In this document: positions 50,879 through 60,364 of the stretch, one piece after another
Layout of the letters: each line of letters starts with the position of its first letter
Position numbering within the stretch: position 1 is the first letter of the stretch
Assembly: GCA_021777755.1 (NCBI GenBank)
Contig: JAJYDE010000013.1
Coordinates: forward strand, 1 to 64,000
Direction: 5' to 3'
DNA: 64,000 bases
Origin: Deltaproteobacteria bacterium
GTDB taxonomy: Bacteria > Desulfobacterota > Syntrophobacteria > Syntrophobacterales > Syntrophobacteraceae
Notes under the pieces: generated by a model
What the model was told of the DNA's origin: nothing
The model's database searches: none
Seen by the model: the letters and a program-made list of their open reading frames with translations, nothing else
Position numbers and translations under genes: made by a program

Positions 50879-52586
50879 AGGCGATGGCGCACAGGCCGGC
50901 CAGTATCAGCACGATCTCTATCATTACCTCGTAGATGGGCGCCTCACGAAGCTTTCTGGTAAAACCCATCTTGAGGAAAAATCCATAAATGACGGCCGGA
51001 ACGATGAGAAAATAGGAAAACCGCGTCGAGATGCCGGCGAGGGGACCGCAAAGAGCTGTCAGGACCAGGGCCGCGAGGGTACCGACCGTGAAAAGCACGG
51101 TGCTCCTTTCCCCGATGAGCACTACCAGGGTTTCTTTTCCCACCAGCCTGTCGCCCTGGATGGCCAGCAGATCGTTTATCGTGGTCCGTACAAGGGCCAA
51201 GAGGAAAATTGCCCAGCCCGCGTAGGCCACCCGCAACGGATAGTCGCTTGTAAAATAGGGCAGAACGCACACAGAGGCCCAGGCCATCGGAACCAGAAAA
51301 GTCTTCGAAGTGGGAATATCCTTGATCTTGATCGGAAATCTTTCCCGGTCCGCGGGCAGAAAGAGCCTCACTCCGTATAAAACGCCCAGAAAAATGAGCA
51401 CGAGCATGGCCACGAAATTGGCAAACCCGATCCGGTAAGCCAGGACGAGGGCAATGCCAAGGGATATGGCGCTGGCGCCCATGAAGACCGGTCGCCATTT
51501 CATGCAGAAAGCGGCCCTGCCCGGATCGTTGAGTTCGATCGAACCCTGGTCGAGGTATACGTTCAGGGAATGCATGGCGAAGGCATACCCGGCGGCCATG
51601 ACGCTAAAAGCCGCTCTCCCTGGCAGGTTTGTCAGGGCTGCGGCGATCTGAGCGAGTAGAGCCGTGGCAACCGCTATATGAAAGTTCCCGTAGGCAAGCC
51701 CGTCGAACAGGTGCTTGAAGCTGAGCCTTTTTCCCGCCCCCGGTCTTATCTCCTCCAAAAAATCCACGACGTTGCGGATGATCCAGTTGGGAGTCGACGC
51801 TCCGGCCGATACGCCCACGCAGGAGTAACGCGCCATCGTCTCCGCATCGAGTTCGGCTTCGGTTTCCACGTGAAAAGTGGGGATCTCGCACTCCCGCGCC
51901 ACCTCGGCAAGCCGCAAGGTATTCCCGGAGTTTAGTCCCCCTACGATAACCATTGCCTCGACCTTCGAACACATTTGCCTTACTTCGGCCTGCCTCTCGT
52001 GTGTGGAATCGCAAATGGTGTTTTTCACAATACCGTTGGGATATTTTTTCAGAAAAGCTTCCTGGATCTGGCGGAAAACTTCCTCGTTCTGGGTCGTTTG
52101 GGCCACCAGGAGCACCTTGTCCCATTGCGAAGGCAGGTCGTCTATCTGTTCGGGCCGGTTTATCACGGTCCCGCGGTTTTCCGTGTAGCCCAGGAGGCCG
52201 ATCACTTCGGCGTGGTCGGCGTCCCCCGCGATGATGGTGTTATAGCCGCGTCTGGCGTGGATTTTTATGGCCGCATGCACCTTGGCCACCCGCTTGCAAG
52301 TGGCGTCAAGAAGAGTCGCTCCCTGCTCATGGAGCTGCTGGCGGCTGTAGGGAGGAATTCCATGGGCTCGGATCACCACCTTCCTGCCCGCGCACCGCTC
52401 AATCCGGCTTTCCTCCGAAACCCCTTTTTTGGCAAGCATCGAAAGCACCTGCGAGTTATGAATAAGAGGCCCGAAAGTGCAGATATTCTCGCCTTTCTGA
52501 CGCTGCTGGATAGCGTTCATGGTCACTTCGATAGCGCCTCGAACCCCTTTGCAAAAACCGGCTGTCTTTGCGATGACAACTTTCAT
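50862..52586 (-). CDS. Fused IspH (HMBPP reductase) and UbiA-type prenyltransferase
   Basis: A 574-residue fusion. Residues 1-285 form IspH, the Fe-S enzyme making IPP/DMAPP, with its three cluster cysteines C12 (AGFCKGV), C97 (DATCKRV) and C192 (NTICDSTHERQ) and the histidines H43, H75 and H125. Residues about 295-574 form a membrane protein of the UbiA superfamily with eight or nine helices and the second motif NDLLAIQGDRLVGKETL (D472, D479); the first motif is N342-x3-D346 with N353/D354. I took the ATG at 52586; the frame runs to 52925 but the extra 113 residues show no family similarity. Making the prenyl donor and the transferase in one chain is a known kind of logic but not a standard arrangement. 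Confidence 0.87.
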   Translation of the reverse strand: MKVVIAKTAGFCKGVRGAIEVTMNAIQQRQKGENICTFGPLIHNSQVLSMLAKKGVSEESRIERCAGRKVVIRAHGIPPYSRQQLHEQGATLLDATCKRVAKVHAAIKIHARRGYNTIIAGDADHAEVIGLLGYTENRGTVINRPEQIDDLPSQWDKVLLVAQTTQNEEVFRQIQEAFLKKYPNGIVKNTICDSTHERQAEVRQMCSKVEAMVIVGGLNSGNTLRLAEVARECEIPTFHVETEAELDAETMARYSCVGVSAGASTPNWIIRNVVDFLEEIRPGAGKRLSFKHLFDGLAYGNFHIAVATALLAQIAAALTNLPGRAAFSVMAAGYAFAMHSLNVYLDQGSIELNDPGRAAFCMKWRPVFMGASAISLGIALVLAYRIGFANFVAMLVLIFLGVLYGVRLFLPADRERFPIKIKDIPTSKTFLVPMAWASVCVLPYFTSDYPLRVAYAGWAIFLLALVRTTINDLLAIQGDRLVGKETLVVLIGERSTVLFTVGTLAALVLTALCGPLAGISTRFSYFLIVPAVIYGFFLKMGFTRKLREAPIYEVMIEIVLILAGLCAIAWRLAY

Positions 52587-52963
52587 TTTTTTCCCGCATT
52601 CAGGTTTGATCTTGAGCACCAAGGAAAAGACGCTCCGCCCCCAAAACCGCTCACGGCAAATCCTATCAGCTTTGGCTGGCTCTGGCAACCTCGGCGGGCA
52701 AACCACGGTGGTGAACTGGAAAGAAGCACCCAGGCGTCTATCCAGCCAATCGTAGTCGAGCCACGGGTTGGCAGCGGAGCCCCGCTCTTTTGCCCTTGGC
52801 CCTTTCAATGTGTAGCCCGAAGCCGACGGCATTGCCCTTGACTGCCCCGCTTTCATATTTATCGTTTCTGCCATGTTTCGAGTTTTCCGTTTGTTCATCG
52901 CGCAGCCGCGCCATACCCGGGCCAAAAGTAATAAAAGATGGCCCCTGATATTGCGAGCAAAAC
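52587..52963. other. Intergenic region between divergent ispH-ubiA and maturase genes
   Basis: Frames on both strands stay open here, including the upstream extension of ispH-ubiA, but none looks like a known protein. Probably holds promoters for both divergent units; I do not see one with clear -35/-10 boxes. Confidence 0.5.
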
Positions 52964-54181
52964 ATGATGATAGCCACCTCGGCGCCCGGGGCCTTCCATA
53001 TCATGGCCAAGCCCTCGGGTTCGGCCTGCAACCTGCACTGTGACTACTGCTTTTTCCTTAAAAAGCGAAGCCTTTATCCCGGCAGCAACTTCCGCATGAC
53101 CGATGAGGTCCATAAAACATTCATCCGGCAACTGCTCCAATACCACCGGGGCCCCGGTGTGACAGTGGCCTGGCAGGGCGGGGAGCCTGCTCTGATGGGG
53201 CTTGGCTTTTCTCGACGCTCGCTGGAACTTCAAAAAAGATACCGCGGGCCGGGCGTGCGAATCGAAAACACGTTCCAGACCAATGGTGTCCTTCTTGACG
53301 ACCAGTGGTGCCGTTTCTTTTATGAGAACAACTTCCTGGTCGGCCTCAGCCTGGACGGCCCGAATGAACTTCATGATTTTTATCGAAAAGACAAAGCGGG
53401 GAGAGGAACTTTCCGCAGGGTCGAGCACGCCGCCCGACTGCTTCAAAAACACCGGGTGGAGTTCAATATTCTCTGTGCCGTTAATTCCAAAAATGGCGAT
53501 CATCCGCTGGAAGTCTACCGATTCTTCCGCGACAAACTCGGAGTCAACTTTATCCAGTTCATTCCTGTTGTTGAGCGCGCCAACCAGACGGGATATCAAC
53601 AAGGCGGGGCCGTTACCGAACGTTCCGTGGGCCCGGAGCAGTTTGGCCGTTTTCTGATTGAAATCTTCGACGAATGGGTGGCGCTCGATGTCGGCCGCAC
53701 ATTTGTCCTTAACTTCGACGCGGCCCTCGCCGGATGGCTGGGCCGTCCCGGCCCGGTTTGCATCTTTGCGCCCACTTGCGGCCTGGCGCTGGCCCTTGAG
53801 CATAACGGCGATCTCTACTCCTGCGACCATTTCGTGGAACCGGCATGTTTACTGGGAAATATTCTCGAAACCCACATGATCGAACTCGTGGTTTCGGCCG
53901 GGCAGCAGAAGTTCGGAAGGGACAAAAGGGACACCCTGCCGGGATGCCGCGGCAGGTGTGATTTCCTGGCCGTGTGTTATGGCGAATGCCCGAAGAACCG
54001 TTTTGTCGAGACCACGGACAAAGAAAAAGGACTCAATTATCTCTGCGCCGGATATAAGGCCTTCTTCCTCCATGCCACCTCCGCCATGAAGATTATGGCG
54101 CGGCTGATTCGCGGCGGTAAAACGGCCGGCGGCGTGATGCAAATCTTACCCGAGGCGACAAATGAGCGATCCGGCAATTGA
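52964..54181 (+). CDS. Anaerobic sulfatase-maturating radical SAM enzyme
   Basis: A 405-residue radical SAM/SPASM enzyme that turns a sulfatase active-site cysteine or serine into formylglycine without oxygen. The radical SAM cluster cysteines are C22, C26 and C29 (SACNLHCDYCFF), with WQGGEPALMG following (near 69). The SPASM cysteines come in CIFAPTCGLALALEHNGDLY and CRGRCDFLAVCYGECPKNRF. Directly followed by a membrane protein (20-base overlap) and a sulfatase whose site is CSPTR, its likely substrate. Confidence 0.92.
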   Translation: MMIATSAPGAFHIMAKPSGSACNLHCDYCFFLKKRSLYPGSNFRMTDEVHKTFIRQLLQYHRGPGVTVAWQGGEPALMGLGFSRRSLELQKRYRGPGVRIENTFQTNGVLLDDQWCRFFYENNFLVGLSLDGPNELHDFYRKDKAGRGTFRRVEHAARLLQKHRVEFNILCAVNSKNGDHPLEVYRFFRDKLGVNFIQFIPVVERANQTGYQQGGAVTERSVGPEQFGRFLIEIFDEWVALDVGRTFVLNFDAALAGWLGRPGPVCIFAPTCGLALALEHNGDLYSCDHFVEPACLLGNILETHMIELVVSAGQQKFGRDKRDTLPGCRGRCDFLAVCYGECPKNRFVETTDKEKGLNYLCAGYKAFFLHATSAMKIMARLIRGGKTAGGVMQILPEATNERSGN

Positions 54182-54713
54182 AAAACCTGGCTGGAAGGAT
54201 AGAGTCGGCCATGAACTGGCGGAATATTGGATAAATGTCGCTTACCTGTTTGTTTTTTTCGGCGTTTTCACCATGTACCGCAGGTTGGTGCTGGCTGCAT
54301 ACAATATCAGCTACTTCCATTACGGGTATGCCTTCTTTAAAGCGCTCGTCTTAGCCAAAATCGTCATGATCGGAGACTCTTTGGGCCTTGCCAGGCAGCT
54401 TCAGGAGAAGCCCCTGATTGTGACGACCCTTTATAACGCGATCCTTTTTGCAGTTTGGGTAATTTTCTTTAGCGCCATCGAACATGTGGCCGACGGGCTC
54501 CCGCACGGCAAGAGCCTTGACGGAGGCTTCCATCTGGTTGGCGCTCACCTTTATGAACTGCTTGCGGGTGTTTTGGTCGTCTTTTTTGCCTTCATACCCT
54601 TTTTCGCCTTCAAGGAACTGGGGCGGGTAGTGGGCGCCAGGAACATTGCCTGGCTTTTTTTTCGGAAACGGACTGCTTTGAAATCCGAATTGTCCATACG
54701 CAAGGCTGAATGA
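54162..54713 (+). CDS. Integral membrane protein of unknown function
   Basis: A 183-residue protein with three or four membrane helices (about 27-47, 58-75, 83-107, 128-153) and no motif I know. GAGGCGAC lies before the ATG at 54162, and the gene starts within the maturase reading frame (20-base overlap) and its stop overlaps a GTG upstream of the sulfatase, so it is firmly in the cassette. A role in transport or localisation of sulfated material is possible but not shown by sequence. Confidence 0.65.
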   Translation: MSDPAIEKPGWKDRVGHELAEYWINVAYLFVFFGVFTMYRRLVLAAYNISYFHYGYAFFKALVLAKIVMIGDSLGLARQLQEKPLIVTTLYNAILFAVWVIFFSAIEHVADGLPHGKSLDGGFHLVGAHLYELLAGVLVVFFAFIPFFAFKELGRVVGARNIAWLFFRKRTALKSELSIRKAE

Positions 54714-54754
54714 ATCGCCGCCAAACATCTAATCCAAAGATAAGGAGGCCCACC

Positions 54755-57109
54755 ATGTCGCTAAAAGAATACAAACCCGGAACAGCATTTCCCGGCGTGA
54801 TAGGCCGCACGTTCGATCAATCCTCACCCGCGTGGCCTCAACCTCCGCGGGCCAGGGAGGGTGCGCCCAACGTGTTGTTTATCATTCTCGACGACACCGG
54901 CTTCGCACAGTTGGGGTGCTACGGCAGTCCCATCGAGACCCCGAACCTCGATGCGCTGGCCCAAAACGGCCTTCTCTACAACAACATGCACACCACCGCG
55001 CTGTGCTCCCCGACGCGCTCCTGTGTAATCACCGGGCGAAACCATCATTCAAACGCCATGTCGTGCATTACCGAGGGGGCCACGGGCTATCCGGGCAGCA
55101 ACGGCAACATTCCCTTCGAAAGCGGTTTTCTCTCCGAGATGCTTCTCCAGCACGGCTACAACACCTATGCCCTGGGGAAGTGGCACCTCACCCCGGCAGA
55201 CCAGCTCTCGGCCGCGGGCCCTTACGACCGCTGGCCGCTGGGGCGCGGAATGGAGCGATTCTACGGCTTCCTGGGTGGTGAAACACACCAGTACCACCCC
55301 GAGCTGGTATACGACAATCACGCGGTGGAGGCCGACAGGACGCCCGAACAGGGTTATCATCTCACCGAAGACCTGGTCGATAAGGCCATGGGCTTCATTG
55401 CCGACTCCAAGCAGGTCGCCCCGGAAAAGCCCTTTTTCATGTATTTCTGCCCCGGCGCCATGCATGCGCCGCATCACGTGCCCGAAGAATGGGCGGACCG
55501 CTATAAGGGAAAGTTCGATGCGGGTTGGGAATCTTACAGACAGCAGGTGTTCGAGCGTCAAAAGAAACTGGGAGTAGTACCCGCGGATGCCGAACTTTCC
55601 CGTCACGATCCAGATGTCCAGCCCTGGGAGTCCCTGTCCGCCGATGAAAAAAAGCTCTACACCCGCATGATGGAAGTCTTCGCAGGCTTTCTTACCCATA
55701 CCGATCACCACATCGGTCGGTTGATCGAATTTTTGAAAAGCCTGGGAGAATTGGACAATACTTTGGTCATGGTGCTCTCGGACAACGGTGCCAGCTCCGA
55801 GGGAGGGCCGCGGGGGATGGTGAACGAAGCGCTGTTTTTCAATAACGTCACGTCCACGCTGGAAGAAAACCTGGCGGCCATGGACAAGCTGGGCGGCCCG
55901 GAGGTGTGCAACCACTATCCCTGGGGTTGGACCTGGGCGGGAAATACCCCGTTTCGGCGCTGGAAACGCGAGACCTACCGGGGAGGGATAAGCGATCCTT
56001 TCATCGTGCACTGGCCCGAAGGAATTGCGGCAAAAGGCGAGATACGCACGCAGTACGCCCACGCCATCGACATGGTCCCAACGGTGTTGGAGGCGATCGG
56101 CATGGAAGCACCCGCCACCATCAGGGGCGTTACGCAGTCCCCGATCGAAGGGTTGAGCTTCGCTCACACTTTCAATGACGCCCGGGCCGAAAGCAGACAT
56201 ATCATTCAGTATTTCGAAATGATGGGGCACCGGTCCATTTACCACGACGGTTGGCGGGCGGTATGCCCATGGCCGGGAACATCCTTTGCCGAATCGGGCA
56301 AATTCTTCGGCGCGCCGCTCGATAAGGACAAATTGACCGAACTCGACGCCGCGGCCTGGGAACTCTACCACGTGGCAACCGATTTTGCCGAAAACAACAA
56401 TATCGGCCCCCAAAATCGCGCCAAACTGATCGAGATGATTGCCATGTGGTATGTCGAAGCGGGGAAGTACAAGGTATTGCCCATAGATTCGCGCGGCACC
56501 ATGCGATTTGCCGACGAAAGGCCCAGGATTGCCCGCGACCGCACTTCCTACGCATTTTACCCTCGGACCGGGGGAGTTCCGGTGAGCGCCAGCGTAAACA
56601 TACTCAACCGTCCGCACAGCATCACCGCCGATGTCGAAGTCCCCGAGGGCGGGGCCGAAGGCATACTGCTCGCACAGGGCGGAAACGACGGAGGCTTCTC
56701 GCTATATATTCAAAACGGCAAACTTTGCTATGCCTACAACTATGTCGGCCGCAAAATTTATTGCGTCCAATCCGTCGAGCCAGTCCCCGGGGGACCTCAC
56801 AAGTTGCGCTTCGAGTTCGAGGTGAGCGGAAAACCGGATATCTCGAAGGGCAAGGGCGCGCCCGGAAAAGGTCAACTCTATTTTGACGGCAGACTTGTCG
56901 GACAAGGTCAGATCGAGCTTACCAACCCGCTCACTATCGGCTTGCTGAGCAGCATCGTCTGCGGCCTGGCCCCCGGCGCTCCGGTGACCCCCGCATACAA
57001 ACCGCCGTTCGCCTTCACCGGCGTCATCCACAGCGTGATCGTGGATGTAAGCGGCGAACTGATCAAGGACACCGAAGCAGAGGTGCGGATGATCCTGGCG
57101 AGGCAGTAA
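54755..57109 (+). CDS. Arylsulfatase-type sulfatase, cysteine type
   Basis: A 784-residue type I sulfatase. The formylglycine site is C84-S-P-T-R88 in ALCSPTRSCVITGR; metal ligands are D46-D47 (LFIILDDTGF) and the DNGASSEGGPRG aspartate-asparagine pair. The core fold runs to about 520, and a C-terminal jelly-roll-like part ends the protein. I chose ATG at 54755 because TAAGGAGG lies eight bases upstream; an earlier in-frame GTG at 54710 exists. No signal peptide is visible, so it may be cytoplasmic. Activation by the maturase encoded upstream is expected. Confidence 0.93.
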   Translation: MSLKEYKPGTAFPGVIGRTFDQSSPAWPQPPRAREGAPNVLFIILDDTGFAQLGCYGSPIETPNLDALAQNGLLYNNMHTTALCSPTRSCVITGRNHHSNAMSCITEGATGYPGSNGNIPFESGFLSEMLLQHGYNTYALGKWHLTPADQLSAAGPYDRWPLGRGMERFYGFLGGETHQYHPELVYDNHAVEADRTPEQGYHLTEDLVDKAMGFIADSKQVAPEKPFFMYFCPGAMHAPHHVPEEWADRYKGKFDAGWESYRQQVFERQKKLGVVPADAELSRHDPDVQPWESLSADEKKLYTRMMEVFAGFLTHTDHHIGRLIEFLKSLGELDNTLVMVLSDNGASSEGGPRGMVNEALFFNNVTSTLEENLAAMDKLGGPEVCNHYPWGWTWAGNTPFRRWKRETYRGGISDPFIVHWPEGIAAKGEIRTQYAHAIDMVPTVLEAIGMEAPATIRGVTQSPIEGLSFAHTFNDARAESRHIIQYFEMMGHRSIYHDGWRAVCPWPGTSFAESGKFFGAPLDKDKLTELDAAAWELYHVATDFAENNNIGPQNRAKLIEMIAMWYVEAGKYKVLPIDSRGTMRFADERPRIARDRTSYAFYPRTGGVPVSASVNILNRPHSITADVEVPEGGAEGILLAQGGNDGGFSLYIQNGKLCYAYNYVGRKIYCVQSVEPVPGGPHKLRFEFEVSGKPDISKGKGAPGKGQLYFDGRLVGQGQIELTNPLTIGLLSSIVCGLAPGAPVTPAYKPPFAFTGVIHSVIVDVSGELIKDTEAEVRMILARQ

Positions 57110-57130
57110 TCACAAAGAAAGGGAGATCCG

Positions 57131-57922
57131 ATGCGAACGATTAAATCATGTGGTGTGGCCCTCTTGTGGCTAATTTTGTTTACCGTTCCGGCACCGGCCG
57201 CGGGAGTGCAAAAACCCGCCGCCAAGGGGCCGGACCCGATGGCGCTCCTCCATAAGATGTGCGATTACCTTCAATCGCTTCGTCAGTTTTCTTTTCATGC
57301 CGAAGTCTCCTACGACGAGGTCTATTCCGGTGGAAGGAAACTCCAATACGGGGCCGAGATGGAAACCTATGTGAAGCGGCCCGATATGATACGCGTAAAC
57401 GCCGTTGGCGACATCCTGGACAAACAGTTCTTTTTGCGCCATGGCTCCATAACTCTCTATGACAAGAGTCAAAACGTCTACGCCACCATGGGGGTCCCGC
57501 CAAACATCGGGGGAGCGTTGGCCAAAGCGCACGATGAATACAACCTGAGGGTGTCTTTGACCGAACTGGCCAACCCCCGTCTTTGGCAGCTTATCTCCGG
57601 AAAAATCGACAAGGCGCTCTATGTGGGTATGGCCGATGTCGGCACCATTGCCTGCTATCATCTGGCCTATGACGGGGCGGAGGTCGAATTGCAGGTGTGG
57701 ATCGGAGTCGGGGAAAAGCCCCTGCCGCTAAAAGTGGTCTTCGTTCAAAAAAGAGTTGAAGGCGAACCCCAATGGAGTGCGCATCTTAGTAAATGGAAGA
57801 CCTCTGCGCATTTGTCGGATGCTCTGTTTAAATTCAGTCCGCCCGACAGGGTGCGCAAAATCAAGTTCGTTCCACGCAGCCGGCCTGCTGCTCCAGGGAA
57901 CGAGAAAGGCAATAAGTCATGA
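57131..57922 (+). CDS. DUF2092 family exported protein
   Basis: A 263-residue protein with a signal peptide (VALLWLILFTVPAPAAG) and a DUF2092-type body (for example SFHAEVSYDEVYSGGRKLQY near 58-77), a fold likened to LolA/LppX lipid-carrying proteins. Function of DUF2092 is not established; such genes often lie beside sulfatases. RBS AAAGGGAG precedes the ATG, and the stop overlaps the next gene's ATG by four bases. Confidence 0.78.
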   Translation: MRTIKSCGVALLWLILFTVPAPAAGVQKPAAKGPDPMALLHKMCDYLQSLRQFSFHAEVSYDEVYSGGRKLQYGAEMETYVKRPDMIRVNAVGDILDKQFFLRHGSITLYDKSQNVYATMGVPPNIGGALAKAHDEYNLRVSLTELANPRLWQLISGKIDKALYVGMADVGTIACYHLAYDGAEVELQVWIGVGEKPLPLKVVFVQKRVEGEPQWSAHLSKWKTSAHLSDALFKFSPPDRVRKIKFVPRSRPAAPGNEKGNKS

Positions 57923-58482
57923 AACTGCTTTTTCTGGCTTTTTTGGCCACGACCTTGACCGGATTGGGGTTTTGCCCGGGACACGCCGATGCGAGGCGGT
58001 TTGGCGGTGGAGGCGCCGTGAGAGGCTATGGCGCGGGCGGGTTCAGCGGCGGGAGTTTCCGTGCGGGCGGAGGATGGGCAACGGGGCCGCGAGGTGGCGG
58101 GGCGGTTGTGGGCCCACGCGGCGGGGCCGCCGTTAAAGGTCCGGGAGGCTACGGCGCGGCAAGGGGCGCGGGGGGAGGAGCTGCCGTGAAGGGCCCTGGC
58201 GGAACCTATGTGCATGGCGGAGGCTCTTACAATGGAAATATCAACTTAAATCGAAATGTGACCGTGAACCAGGGGTGGGGCGCCTGGGGCTACAGGCCGG
58301 GCGCCCTGGCCGCCGGGGCCGCCGCCGGAGTTGCGGCAGGCGCGGCGGTGGCCTCGCTTCCGCCCTCCTATCAAACGGTGGTGATAAGCGGTCAAACTTA
58401 TTACGTGGCAAACGGCGCCTACTATCAACAGTGCTACCAGGGCGCAGAAGTCGGCTACTGTGCGGTCGCCAGACCGTATTAG
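57919..58482 (+). CDS. Glycine-rich exported protein
   Basis: A 187-residue protein with a signal peptide (LFLAFLATTLTGLGF), a glycine-rich middle (about 27-105) with two AAVKGPGG units near 70-105, an Ala-rich hydrophobic stretch (PGALAAGAAAGVAAGAAVA) and a C-terminal tyrosine-rich part with two cysteines (QQCYQGAEVGYC). Such low-complexity proteins often follow DUF2092 genes. ATG overlaps the DUF2092 stop. Role unknown. Confidence 0.65.
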   Translation: MKLLFLAFLATTLTGLGFCPGHADARRFGGGGAVRGYGAGGFSGGSFRAGGGWATGPRGGGAVVGPRGGAAVKGPGGYGAARGAGGGAAVKGPGGTYVHGGGSYNGNINLNRNVTVNQGWGAWGYRPGALAAGAAAGVAAGAAVASLPPSYQTVVISGQTYYVANGAYYQQCYQGAEVGYCAVARPY

Positions 58483-58775
58483 GGCTGATGCGGGACAAAT
58501 CGATTCCGGAGTAATATGGGACCGATTCATCAGACCATGGCCTCGATATTATCAACGACGGCGGTGACGCTTACTTACGTGTTCATGGCCCTTATGGCGC
58601 CTCCCAATATGCTTTTGACCCTGTATCGCAGCCTCAAAGGCAGGCACAAATCAACCTGATTGTACTCCAGGGTGTCGCGCTTGTGCGTCAGCGCCGGGCA
58701 AACCAATTCAATACTGAATTTAATCTCAAAGGGTGGTAGAATTTATCTGATGATTCAGCTTCGGATCAAGGACGA

Positions 58776-59531
58776 ATGGAAAAAGTCGATATTACAATTC
58801 TTGGAGCAACCGAAGGCGAAATTGCTCCGCTTTGCGCCCTCGAGTCAACGCGATTGCCGGGGATCGGGGGTCGTTTCTTTTCAATCCGCACCCATCGAGG
58901 TCTGCGGCTGTTGATCGCGGAAACGGGAATCGGGAAAGTGAACGCCGCCGCAATAACGGCGGCCGCGCTTTCAAGGGTCGCCTCGGGCGAGGTCTGGAAC
59001 GTCGGCTGCGCCGGCGCCTATTGCGGTTCGGGCCTGGAGGTGGGAGACGTTCTCATCTCGGACAATTGCCTTCTGGCCGATGAGGGGATTCTTACCCGAA
59101 ATGGACCGGCGCCGCTGAGCGAAATTGGAATCCCCCTTGTGGTCAAAAACGGCCTGGCCTTCTGCGACGCTTTTCCGGCTGGCGAAAGCCTCGGGAGCGC
59201 CCAAAAGATCCTTTCCCGGAGTCCATTTTCGGACAATGCCTTCCGGCTCCGCTATGGTCCGAGTCTTACCGTGGGCATGACCAGCGGAGACCTTCAAACC
59301 GCCTCCGCTCGCTTCCACCGCTTCCAGGCACTTGCGGAAAACATGGAGGGCGGCGCCATCGCCCAGACCTGCCTTCTCTTCGGGGTTCCCTTCCTGGAAA
59401 TTCGCGGCATAAGCAATGTGGCCGGCGAGCGCGACAAGGCCTGCTGGGACCTTCGCGCCGCCGTCGATCATTGCCTTGCAGTCGTCGAACGTCTGCTTGA
59501 AGGTTATCGCAGGATTGAGGTAAACAATTGA
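58776..59531 (+). CDS. mqnB: Futalosine hydrolase
   Basis: Removes hypoxanthine from futalosine in the alternative menaquinone path. The 251-residue product is a nucleoside-phosphorylase-fold protein with ITILGATEGEIAPL at the start, NVGCAGAYCGSGLEVGDVLI near 74-93 and the ENMEGGAIAQTCLLFGVPFL segment of nucleosidases. AAGGACG precedes the ATG. It overlaps mqnD by four bases, which strongly supports the futalosine assignment rather than MTA/SAH nucleosidase. Confidence 0.9.
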   Translation: MEKVDITILGATEGEIAPLCALESTRLPGIGGRFFSIRTHRGLRLLIAETGIGKVNAAAITAAALSRVASGEVWNVGCAGAYCGSGLEVGDVLISDNCLLADEGILTRNGPAPLSEIGIPLVVKNGLAFCDAFPAGESLGSAQKILSRSPFSDNAFRLRYGPSLTVGMTSGDLQTASARFHRFQALAENMEGGAIAQTCLLFGVPFLEIRGISNVAGERDKACWDLRAAVDHCLAVVERLLEGYRRIEVNN

Positions 59532-60358
59532 AAACACTGACTCTGGGATATTCTCCCTGCCCCAATGACACTTTCATCTTCCGCGCCATTGCGGAAAAAA
59601 AGATCTCTATTCCCTTCTCGCCCGACATCCTGCTTGCGGATGTCGAGATGCTCAACAGGCGGGCGGCCGAAGGCTCCCTTGACATTTCAAAGATTTCCGC
59701 CAGTGCCGCCCTCTCCATTCTGGACAGGTATTGGCTGCTGCGAGCCGGGGGGGCGATGGGCAGAGGATGCGGGCCGCTTGTCGTTTCGGCTCGCCCCGCC
59801 AAGATGGAAGATCTTCGAAACGCAACGATCGCCACCCCCGGCGATATGACCACGGCGAGCCTCCTGCTTAGACTCGAGTCCACACACCGAGGCAGGCGCG
59901 TCCCGATGCGCTTCGACCGAATCATGCCGGCCGTCGCCTCGGGCGAGGTTGACGCCGGAGTCATAATTCACGAGGGCAGATGGACCTACAAGGCCTACGG
60001 ACTCCACGAGGCGCTCGATCTTGGCCGATGGTGGGAGAGGCAAACCTCTCTTCCTCTTCCGCTGGGAGCGATTGCCATGCGGCGCGAACTCGGGCGCGAT
60101 CTCGCCGCCTCAGTGGAGGAAACGATCAGGGAAAGCCTCCGATTTTCCATGAAGGACCGCGACGGCGCATGGCCCTATATTGAAAAAAACGCCCAAGAGA
60201 TGACGCCCGAGGTGATAGGCCTTCATATCGATGCCTTTGTCAATGAATATTCCCTGGACGCCGGGCTCGAGGGCGAAAAGGCCATGAGAACACTTCTTGA
60301 AGCCGCCCGCGGCCTGGAAAACAGGCCCTTTCCAAAACACGATCTCTTTTGGAGCTGA
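59528..60358 (+). CDS. mqnD: 1,4-Dihydroxy-6-naphthoate synthase
   Basis: A 276-residue periplasmic-binding-protein-like enzyme that makes 1,4-dihydroxy-6-naphthoate from cyclic de-hypoxanthinylfutalosine. The family signature GYSPCPNDTFIFRAIA is at residues 7-22, the LDISKISASAAL loop near 50, and HEGRWTYK near 151. The start is a TTG overlapping the mqnB stop (TTGA). Forms a two-gene unit with mqnB; mqnA and mqnC are not in the window. Confidence 0.93.
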   Translation: MKTLTLGYSPCPNDTFIFRAIAEKKISIPFSPDILLADVEMLNRRAAEGSLDISKISASAALSILDRYWLLRAGGAMGRGCGPLVVSARPAKMEDLRNATIATPGDMTTASLLLRLESTHRGRRVPMRFDRIMPAVASGEVDAGVIIHEGRWTYKAYGLHEALDLGRWWERQTSLPLPLGAIAMRRELGRDLAASVEETIRESLRFSMKDRDGAWPYIEKNAQEMTPEVIGLHIDAFVNEYSLDAGLEGEKAMRTLLEAARGLENRPFPKHDLFWS

Positions 60359-60364
60359 TCTGAT

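Noticed and set aside
52587-52925. N-terminal 113-residue extension of IspH-UbiA
   Set aside because: IspH homologues start at the MKVVIAKTAGFCKG methionine (52586); the extra residues carry no known targeting or domain feature.
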